The notes beneath the pieces are model-generated. The model saw only the letters and a list, made by a program, of their open reading frames with translations, was not told the DNA's origin and did no database searches. Below, one piece after another: positions 55,379 to 64,000 of a DNA stretch of 64,000 nt (its first letter is position 1; the number at the start of each line of letters is the position of its first letter). The stretch lies in NCBI GenBank assembly GCA_933207985.1, contig OW240913.1, positions 266,933,201-266,997,200 of the forward strand. The letters are read 5' to 3'. This DNA is from Pelobates cultripes (taxonomy: Eukaryota; Chordata; Amphibia; Anura; Pelobatidae). The position numbers were made by a program, and so were the translations under genes.

Positions 55379-55794
55379 TTATTTTGCTTACCTTAAAAAC
55401 TCACAAGTACTCCAAACCACCATATTAATTACCGTTCAGCCAGCAATGCAAGTATGCACTGCTGTAGAACTAAAAAATTGACTTACTATAACAGTGTCTT
55501 GTGGCGCAATCAGGATCCAAGCATTCTTGTCTATGGGAACTGATCTTGTCATATGAACCACTGTCCAGCAGGTCGATTATGGGATAAGTGGTTTCAGACA
55601 TCAGATAGGATGTTAAAAACTACAGCTATAAACTGATAGCAGCTGTGTTTTACTATTGAGAAAGTAGCTTGGCTCTCTCCTGTTCATGGTGTGCACACTG
55701 GAAATGTAATAGGGACAGAAATGACAAAATGAAGAATCCTGCATTCTGTTGAGCTGGGTTCAAAGTTAAATGAATGGAGACCAGGCATCTCTAA
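55379..55794. other. intron, nothing recognised
   Basis: AT-rich intron without recognised features. Confidence 0.4.
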
Positions 55795-56276
55795 ATTACA
55801 AACATGTATTCCTGACCCTATTGTGTTAGAACAACCACCTAGCCCTCCTGGTCCCCCTTTGCCTCCCTAAATATAGTAAAATCTTACTTGTTTTCAAGTC
55901 TGCAGCTGCTGGCTCTGCCTCTGACCAGCCTTCTGATATCATCAGAAGTGGTGGTCTGAGCCAATCACAATGCTTCCCCATAGGATTGGCTTAGATTGTG
56001 AAGGAGGCAGATGAGGGGCAGAGCCACACAACCCTGGCCAATACATCTCTATGAGGAAAGTACAGTGTCTGCATGCAGAGGGTGGAGACACCGAATCGCA
56101 GTGCTACTCACTGTGCAGCACTGCCCCAGGAAGCACCTCTAGCAGCCATCTGAAGAGTGGCCAGCGGAGTTATCTCAGACAGTATTTACAGCAAAAAGCC
56201 TGAAGGAAATTATTGTACTCACCAGAACAAATGCAATAAGATGTAGTTGTTCTGGTGACTATAGTGTCCCTTTAGG
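55795..56276. mobile_element. T2-like MITE, left end eroded
   Basis: Left region ACATGTATTCCTGACCCTATTGTG, interior AGCACCTCTAGCAGCCATCTG, right TTCTGGTGACTATAGTGTCCC followed by TTAG. Same subfamily as 62915-63483. Confidence 0.7.
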
Positions 56277-56938
56277 CTATAAAATAAATATATAAAATTG
56301 AAAAATGTTGACCACAACTACAACAATAGAACAATGGAAGTGATTTAATGGCAATACCATCAGATACTTGCCAACTAAAGAAAATGCAAACATATGTATC
56401 TCATATGGCCATAAATTCAACATGGAAGTTAAGTTGAAATCAGGTGAAAGTTTTAGAAAGTACAGCACTGCCACCCCACTCCTGCTCTTCAGCATCGGTT
56501 CAAAGCAACTAAACTTAATCTAAAGGATCACAGCATGATCAAGGGAATATTTTAAAGACCAGAGATTGTGATATTCCAGAAATTAACTGCACATGCAACA
56601 TCTGGAACGTTTTACAGTTCACAAAACATTTTACCTTTCCTTAAGCAATGATTGATAGCTTTTATATGACAGAGCCCTGCAGGTACATCTGAAAGCAATC
56701 TGCATTAGTTTAGGATTGTTATTGAACAAATGTCTGGCAGGACTTGCAACAGTCATCTGGGGATGTGTACAAGTATTGCCCAGAAGCTTACATTTCAAAT
56801 GTATATAGGATGCCATGCAATAAATAATGGAATTCATATGAAAATAACTACTACAAGACAAAACATTTGCAAAACATTTTAATAGATATTTTTGAAAAAA
56901 AAAAAAGTTACTGATATTTTTGATGATATTACATATAT
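56277..56938. other. intron, nothing recognised
   Basis: AT-rich intron with an A-run at 56895-56907. Confidence 0.4.
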
Positions 56939-57234
56939 TTAAAGTACCACTACAGCGTTAGGAATATAAATGTCCATTCCTAACGCTATAGAGCTCTGGT
57001 GACTGTTTAGGTTATCGGCCCTCACCTTTAGGGAGTAAAAAAATGTATTTTACTTACCTTTTCTACCTCGCAACACCGTGCTGCGCACTGTCTTCATACC
57101 TCCTTGGCTGAGATCATCGAGATCGATCATCACAGCCAATCCAACGCTTCCCCCAAAGGCAAATGCGCCTGTATTGCAAAGACCATGAAGATGAAGTGGT
57201 GTGGGTGCTTATAGAGGACCTTAGGGCTATGGTG
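56939..57234. mobile_element. T2-like MITE, right end eroded
   Basis: TTAA then AGTACCACTACAGCGTTAGG and inner inverse CCTAACGCTATAGAGCTC. Interior GCCAATCCAACGCTTCCCC. Right end TGGGTGCTTATAGAGGACC followed by TTAG is eroded. Confidence 0.65.
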
Positions 57235-58261
57235 CAAGTATCAGTTCTGTGCAGAATTTCGACATAAACAACTTCCATTTCAACTATATATTTTACTTTT
57301 TTGATTGATAGAAGCCTCACCGCTAGCTTTTGATATATGTATAAAGTAGAAAGGATGGTCTGCACTCACAGTCTTCATTAACTTTTAATATTCCATGATT
57401 AAAAAGTAACAAACTCAATGCTAAATAGCGTCAACGTTTCAATCCCCGGTCGGGACTTTCCTCAGGACAGCATCTATGCAATGTTTTCAAATGCATGGTG
57501 ACAAAGTGGGACATATTGCACCCAGACCACTTCATCTAGTGGCCTGGGAGCCTATAGTGTTTCTGGGTGCCTATAGCTTTTAATATAGGAAACAATTTAC
57601 AATGACTTCAAAATTGCAACATACTTCTACATTTTATGTGCACTTAATCTTCTGCCAAACAGCCAATAAATTGTTTTTTTATACTCCTTAAAGATGAGTC
57701 AGTATTACGGTTAATCAATTAGTGGAAAGATTGTGATTGGCAATCCTTCCTAATTAGGCAGGTAATGTGTGGCTTGTGAAATCATTCCCAGGGAAAGGCA
57801 GAGATAGAGCAACACAACACAAATAAATCCTCAGGACGCTGTTAAAAATAGGCAAAATATCCAGTACTAGTTTTACAGCTACTGTTGCCAATGTAGTACT
57901 ATAGTTTGTGGGTAGGACATCTACCTGGCTTCTAAGATTGCAGTAATGGTTTAAATAGAGGCAGTAATCGTTTAAATAAACCATTCCTTTACCAGACAAC
58001 ATGCGGTAAATTAAGTTTCCAAATATCTTATTAGTAAAAATCTCTCTCCAGTACCTCCAGGTAAGAAGACATATCCTCTTATAGATCAATCAATCATTAG
58101 CTGAGGTTTAAACACTAATATGTCTGATGCATTTAATCTACCAATGAAATACATACACGTAATATGTTTTATTTATGGAGATTGGTTGGAGTGGCAGATG
58201 CCGACTATTGGATTCATGTAATGAACAGGGAAAATTAAATCAAAGTTCTTGTTTTAGGTCT
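57235..58261. other. intron with repeat scraps
   Basis: 57431-57466 is a diverged copy of the TCAACGTTTCAATCCCCGG / GGACTTTCCTCAGG motif of the 52692-52929 hairpin. 57520-57565 is a T2-like scrap (CACCCAGACCACTTCATCTA). The rest is AT-rich intron; the open frame 57754-58089 is not supported. Confidence 0.45.
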
Positions 58262-58375
58262 AAGATTCAGATCCAAGAAATGCCTTTATATAGAAACATA
58301 AAATGTGACAGCAGATAGAACCATTTGGCCCATCTAGTCTGCCCAATTTTCTAAATACTCTCATTTTTTCAATAT
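58262..58375 (-). repeat. dispersed repeat, SINE-like
   Basis: GAAACATAAAATGTGACAGCAG and GGCCCATCTAGTCTGCCC, a form I know as common in frog genomes, but I cannot name its family with certainty. Confidence 0.4.
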
Positions 58376-58379
58376 AGGG

Positions 58380-58685
58380 TGTAAAAGTAAACCCCTCATT
58401 TAAGCCATTGGGGGCCAAAGTGTTAAACCTGTGGATCCAAAAACATTCTCTTTTGAGAAGGGTTTTATCCAAATCTCCTCCTCTGACTCCTGTATTGACT
58501 TTTTCAATGCCTGCAAATTTAATGACTCCTGAATCTCCACTGTGGCAGGTTCTAATATGTCTCGCCACTGGAGTTTCTCTGAGATTCCTAACAGAGTGTA
58601 CATGCTCCATAATTCTCTTTTTAAAGGGACGTATCGTCTTTCCTATATTGAAAAATATTTTTCACAGGAGTAAGATCTATGACAG
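58380..58685 (-). pseudogene. Penelope-like element, GIY-YIG endonuclease remnant
   Basis: On minus, from about 58680 the frame reads NIGKTIRPFKKRIMEHVHS, the end of a GIY-YIG module, then RETPVARHIRTCHSGDSG, a His/Cys segment, KFAGIEKVN..RGGDLDKTLLKRECFWIHRFNTL, and APNGLNEGF. This order (Gly-Lys-Thr, His-X-X-Cys-His, Arg-Glu-X-X-Trp, Leu-X-X-X-X-P-X-G-Leu-Asn) is that of the C-terminal endonuclease of Penelope-like retroelements. The reverse transcriptase is absent, and the upstream frame has a stop, so it is a 3' remnant. Confidence 0.8.
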
Positions 58686-58780
58686 CTTTAGAAACCACTT
58701 TACCCTTGTAAAATTAATTACAGTCCCACTACTCTCATCCCTTTTTTTCTAGCAAATACATTCACATTGATTATCTAGAG

Positions 58781-58827
<47 letters not shown>

Positions 58828-58832
58828 CACAT

Positions 58833-58865
<33 letters not shown>

Positions 58866-59787
58866 TATGGATTTCCCCCTCAAGTAGGTTCATTTACATA
58901 CGTCTTATTTGTAGATTCCATCAATTACTAGTATTAAAAACTAAGTACCGGTACTACATTATATTATATTATTTAGATCATCCTGTTTGAAGATACAGAA
59001 ATAGGTGATGACATTAATATTAATTCAGTTATGCAGTACGGGACACGAAGGGTTAATTTAGTTTCGACACTTAGAGCCTTCCACCAATCATACGGCATTA
59101 CCTTTTAAGGGGGCGTGGCTAATCTGAACGCCTGTTTTGGCGCGAATAGCAGTGACACACCCCCGGTCAGGGATTGGCTTTGAGCAGTTATAAATTGAAT
59201 CCTGAAAGGAGAGTCCGGTTGCCTTGCCTCAGATGAAGGCGCTTTAGATAGCCCAAGCTTGTGTTTTGAGCGTGAGACATACTTTGTAACATTATTTGTA
59301 CAATACTAGATCATAATAATATTTTGTATCTATTTGTTGCTTATAGAGTGACTCAACATTATTAGTATGTTATTCCACCTCTAATTTAGTCCTTTTTGAG
59401 TGGAGATTCTTTTTGTATCCACTAGTTGCCATTATATTACCTCAGACACACAAGTAGGTAATTCATATACCCACATGGTACTATTAGCGGATATATAATA
59501 CCTGTCTTTTTATTTCACATTTTTTATTTTTATCTTTGGTTTCTATATTTTATCTCTGCAATTAATAAAGGTTATATTTTAATTTATAACTATTTATTTG
59601 GTGGATAGAGGGACTTCCTACCAGTTACTCCAGAGACGTTGTTTCTGGAATTCCTTTTCTTTTTGTTTGCAATACGTTTTAGTGAGGGTTACCCCCTAGA
59701 AGGCTGTCCCTGACACACTACAATACTAGTTCCCCTACGGGGTACTAGTTTTTTCTCGTTTTTGTATAGGATCACTATACAATGAGC
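58685..59787. other. intron with TA/CA tract and unknown repeat
   Basis: (TA)n(CA)n at 58780-58866. 59040-59760 is a less AT-rich block with GGGGGCGTGGCTAATCTG, GGCGCGAATAGCAGTGACAC, TCAGATGAAGGCGCTTTAG and an A/T-rich tail, which resembles a retroelement untranslated region (possibly Penelope-like) but has no coding part. Unassigned. Confidence 0.4.
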
Positions 59788-60116
59788 TTAAAGGGACACT
59801 CCAGGCACCCAGACCACTTCTGCCCAATGGAGTGGTCTGGCAACTTCCACTACTCTTAACCCTGCAAGTGTAATTATTTCAGTTTTTTATAAACTGCAAT
59901 AATTACCTTGCAGGGTTAACTGCCACTAGAGGGCACTTCCTTGTCCCTAGCGCTACAGCGTCGCTGGACGTCCTCACGCTGTGTGAGGACTTCCAGCGTC
60001 GCTCATTTCCCCATAGGAAAGCATTGAACAGCATTTTCAATGCTTTCCTATGGGGAACTCTAATGCGCATGTGCAGCAAAACTGATTGTTTTCCTGGCAC
60101 TGGAGTTTCCCTTTAA
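59788..60116. mobile_element. T2-like MITE, complete (329 bp)
   Basis: TTAA at both ends. Ends TTAAAGGGACACTCCAGGC and GGCACTGGAGTTTCCC are imperfect inverses. Interior has CCCATAGGAAAGCATTG and its inverse CAATGCTTTCCTATGGGG, and the octamer CACTTCCTTGTCCCTAGCG. Confidence 0.8.
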
Positions 60117-62914
60117 TTTCCACACTAGTGACGGCTGGGGTAAATGACAAGACTTAACAGCAGTATCTCCGCATTGTGTCAAGCTTTGTGAGGCGTAGGA
60201 AAAATACTGAAACAAAGTAGTTCCTACTTTGTCTCAGTTCGGTGAAATTTCAACACAGTCAGTCTGAGTATTTCATAAAGATTTTATCTTAGTGAAATGC
60301 TCATTTGGGAGGGGGTGTGAGGGTGACTGTTCTGCTTTAAGAAGTAAATTTAAAATACTTTTGCGTGCTATGAGAAAAAACAAACAAAAAAACATCAACC
60401 TCAGTGCCCTGGAATGACACTAAAAACATAAATAGAAATGAAATGTGACAAGCATAATATATATTTATATATATTTTGTATCTATAGCAACCACTACTAA
60501 ACAACAGAGACTGGGAACTGCTCACTGGCTCCTATGTAAGCTATGTTCCACCCACAAGTAAATGAGAAACTTGGATTATGAGTAAAAGTCAAGGCCACAA
60601 CCCCAAAGCCAATATTTGACCAGTGTGGATGTACGTTTTATGTACACACAAAGAAAAACATTTCCTAGCTTGGAACCTTTGAAGGACCTATCTTTTTCCA
60701 TTTCTGAAAAGCTGTATAAACAAGAAATATTCACTACAAAACAGCAGTCCCTCACATCTTTATCATTACACTCAAGTGGAAAATCTTCATACAAACAGAA
60801 ATTACATCCAAATCATTACAAACGTTTATTAAATGAGCAATACCACAGACTTTATCCCTTTAGTAAAGTGTAGCATTCAACAAAATAACAGCAAGTATTA
60901 TGTAGCTCCATGGCATACATTGTCCTGTAAGTCACTACAAGCAACTGGAGGAAAATGTATGTACCGCAGGCTAAATAAAACTGGCTTATGAAACTATTCA
61001 CATTATTAGTGATAATGTACAATATCCAAACTGTTTTTTTTTACAAAATACTATTGTTGTACTACAACTCCCATAGTTCAATGCCAGCCACGGCCTGAAA
61101 GACAATTATGGAACTTGCTGTCCAAACCATCTGTCAGGATGCAGGATAACTTGTTCTGGACCAAAACAATCCATCAAGATTCATGATTTTGCCGTGGCCA
61201 CTACGGCTGGAAGAATGTGAAAGACTAAAGCTGTCAAATATGTAAGGTTTTCAGTTATTGGTTATCATGAAGATCTTGATTAAGTATAAACTGTTATCTA
61301 TCAACAAAGGTTCAATTTAAAATCCATTTTTTAGGATTTTCAGCATCTACCCCATCCTGCACAGCTGGGGAGTGGGATCCCTACCAATATTCCCACCAGC
61401 CTGCATATTGAGCCTAATGTTATTGGCTCTGTACATGTGAGTACAATACCTACCGATAATTATATATGTACTTGTATCAGACCATATTGCACTAGGTTGT
61501 GTTTTTGTTTTCTGTATATTTTCAGCTGTCTGTGATACCTTCAACCAAGGTCCACCTTACACTCCACCTAATCTGTATGTATATATTTTATTTTATGTGT
61601 GAATAGAGAGGTAATCACATAGGTGTTTTAGATTGTGGTGGTATCTATTTGTTATCACATACTGGGACTTTGTATTGTGTGTTTATTTCATGTGCATTGC
61701 AGAATGAACAACAGGGGGACTACGCTGATAACATCCCCTTACTCCTTGCCCATTCCAAAACATGAGGAGGTGTAAGTTGATTAAATATTTGGGTGAGGGC
61801 CTTAAGAAACATCAGGCATGATATGGTGGTAGAGAAGTTAAATATGGAGTGGGAGCTTATCAAATCAGAGCTCTTGTAAAGTGAGATTTGTTTGGGTGGG
61901 CCGGAGCAGCACAGAAGGGGTTACTACAACTAAAACCAAGAATAAAAAATATATATATAGATGTTGCTCAAAAATGTATATATTATCTAAAATTCTATTT
62001 TGTAAGTCTGGTGTGTCTTTGGCTGTCAATGTTTGAAATCCAACTGTGTACATGACTGGTTAATTGCCAGAAGCAATAAACTCTCATCACTAACACACTC
62101 CTGTCTAGGCTGATAATCTACTGTTTATCCAATGAAATGTGGTCTGACCCATTCATTAACATTAAAATGGAATCTGGCTTAATTACGAAAACATTTCGCT
62201 CATGCTTGAAAGGCAACCCACTTTTTCTCACAACTACTTTGGTCAAAATTTAAATCTTGATATTTGATTTCCACCCATGTCTCTAAACCATAACAAGTAC
62301 ATTTTCCCATAAGTAAACTTGAAAATTGTGTACACTTGTGCGTTCATGGGTAAATTTACCCATTTGTAAATCTGGCTATTTATCTATGTGAGGTAATGAG
62401 TTTTTCCAGGGAGAGGAAATCACCACTATCCTACTGATAAGATAGTAAGATTAGCATTATTTGTTTAGACATTTAACAATGAATTGGCTGGCATCAATGC
62501 TTGCAGGAGAATGGATTCACCTAAGCATTTGTTGTAAAAAAAAAAGAAACGTATTAGAGCTTAAAAACATACTCCAGTTTTAATTTCATATGTTGACTCT
62601 TTGCAGTGAATCTGCTACCCACAAAATGTATGGGTGACAACTAGGCACCATAACTCTTACGGCTCATTGTAGTGTTAATGTTAAAATATTAAACTGCTGG
62701 GCTGGCGATGTATCACTGACATTTCATACTCTCTATATTCACATCGCGTCATATTTGCTGGAGAGATACATTTTAAGAGAATCAGAAGATGTATAAACAA
62801 AAGACCAAAATCTTTAACGTACATACCTGCTAATTACCCCTTTATTTACATTAAATTGTCATATGGGACCAGTTGTTGCTCTCATTGTCAATTGTTCTAA
62901 ACCATTCCAGATTG
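60117..62914. other. intron, mostly unrecognised
   Basis: 2.8 kb of AT-rich intron. 61065-61100 (CTACAACTCCCATAGTTCAA) is a scrap of the 4132 hAT MITE family. I see nothing else. Confidence 0.45.
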
Positions 62915-63483
62915 CATAAAGGAACTCTATATGGTCAGGAACACAAAACATGTATTCCTGACCATATAGTGCAAAACCCACCATTTAGGTGGCTTGCTCC
63001 CCCCCATTAGCCCCCTTAAAAGTTAATAAAACTTGCCTTATTTCCAGGGCCGCGCGGGTCCCCCGGCACTGGCCCTGCCCCCTTGGTGACATTATCAGAA
63101 TTGCTGATTTTTAGCCAATCCAATGCTTTCCCATGGGAAAAGCATTAGATTGGCTAAAATCGGCAAGGGGGCATGGCCAAACGCCGTTTTGGCCAATCAG
63201 TACCTCCTCATAGAGATTTATCTCTGAGGAAAATTGAGAGTCCCCATGCAGAGCGTGGAGACGCTGAATGGCACTGCTGCCTACTGTGCAATACTAAGCC
63301 CGGAAGCACCTCCAGTGGCCATCTGAGGAGTGGCCACTTGGAGGTGTCCCTAGAGGCAATGTAAACACTGCCTTTTCTCTGAAAAGGGAGTGTTTGCATG
63401 AAAATGCTTGAAGGCAATGATTCTACTCACCAGAACAACTACATTAAGCTGTGATTGTTCTGGTAACTATAGTGTCCCTTTAA
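62915..63483. mobile_element. T2-like MITE, complete (~569 bp)
   Basis: Left ATAAAGGAACTCTATATGG with inner inverse CCATATAGTGC; right GGTAACTATAGTGTCCC and TTAA (63480-63483). Interior AGCCAATCCAATGCTTTCC with its inverse, AAGCACCTCCAGTGGCCATC. Left TTAA mutated to ATAA. Confidence 0.75.
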
Positions 63484-64000
63484 TGTCAATTATGTGCGTA
63501 TTTTACATTTCTAGTCACGACGGACAGCGAACTGGCAAATGAAGTAATAAGCTTCCCCAATGGGAATATGACAATATCCTCTTCCCTCCCTTCCCACTGT
63601 GCACTCCCTCTTGTTTCCCTACGTTACCAGAATAGTTTTACTTCCTTTTATTTCAAATTTCCCTCCCACCCCTTCTCCATCTCACCAAGTCCGCGCCTGC
63701 TCAGAGCACGCACATGCGCTCTGAGCCATGCAAAGGCTGCCATGATGTGTGACGGAGGTGGGAGGTCTGTGCCGGGAACTTCGCCTGATGCTGGATTGCA
63801 GGTAAGTTTTAAAACCTTTTTACAGTTAAGGGGGAGGGGGCTATTGGTTTCCCATAGGGCATTATACATTTAAAAACATATAGTTTTACAAAAGGTTGGA
63901 GTAACCTTTTAACTCATCCCAGTGTTCAAGTCACCAGGCTAACAGGTTGCATAGTGCTGAAATGCCATAACATTATAGCACAATGCAACGCAAAGCGCAT
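63484..64000. other. intron, nothing recognised
   Basis: C-rich block at 63580-63700, then a GCGCATGC-type patch near 63715. It is not the missing exon 1 of the transporter: no open frame resembles the family's N-terminus. Confidence 0.45.

Noticed and set aside
63568..63873. Candidate first exon of the transporter
   Set aside because: C-rich region, but the peptide does not resemble the conserved N-terminal helix of the family and no matching donor phase was found.

Overview
The window looks like intronic sequence of a vertebrate, most likely a frog (anuran). It holds two exons of a conserved membrane-transporter gene on the minus strand, spread through dense mobile-element sequence: many MITEs with TTAA ends that resemble the T2/Kolobok-like MITEs described in Xenopus, hAT-type MITEs, a tyrosine-recombinase (Ngaro/DIRS-type) retrotransposon, L1 and Penelope-like fragments, long (TA)n and (TG)n tracts, and a full-length endogenous retrovirus. 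Genus and species cannot be told from the sequence.

Host gene: exons at 5448-5592 and 1216-1654 (minus strand) join in frame and encode membrane segments of a monocarboxylate-transporter family protein, closest in my judgement to SLC16A10 (MCT10/TAT1), with SLC16A2 as the alternative. The first exon is not visible, so 5593-64000 is probably part of one very long first intron, and the elements described here sit inside it, or in introns 2 and 3.

Layout. 1-1215: intron 3 with a ~510-bp foldback. 1216-5592: the two exons and intron 2 (two T2-like elements, a pyrimidine-rich minisatellite, a hAT MITE). 5593-10876: intron with small MITEs. 10877-16293: decayed Ngaro/DIRS-type element, bounded on both sides by (TA)n. 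16294-31674: intron with an inverted pair of GC-rich repeats (17.6-18.5 kb and 20.8-21.9 kb), hAT MITEs and an L1 ORF2 remnant. 31675-41712: provirus. 41713-64000: many T2-like MITEs, a 49.3-53.5 kb zone of foldback repeats and (TA)n, a Penelope-like GIY-YIG remnant, and a 40-bp minisatellite.

Provirus: 436-bp LTRs that differ at one position, a 4-bp target duplication (AATC), a primer-binding site matching tRNA-Gly over 20 nt, open gag, pol and env frames, and a polypurine tract. gag and pol share one reading frame and are separated by a single UGA. The gag/pol type is gammaretrovirus-like (single CCHC knuckle, PPPY, DTGA, YVDD, DD35E). Env has a furin-type site, a CX7CC motif in place of the usual CX6CC, and a charged rather than hydrophobic start to its transmembrane subunit. 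This is the most notable object in the window. It is antisense to the host gene.
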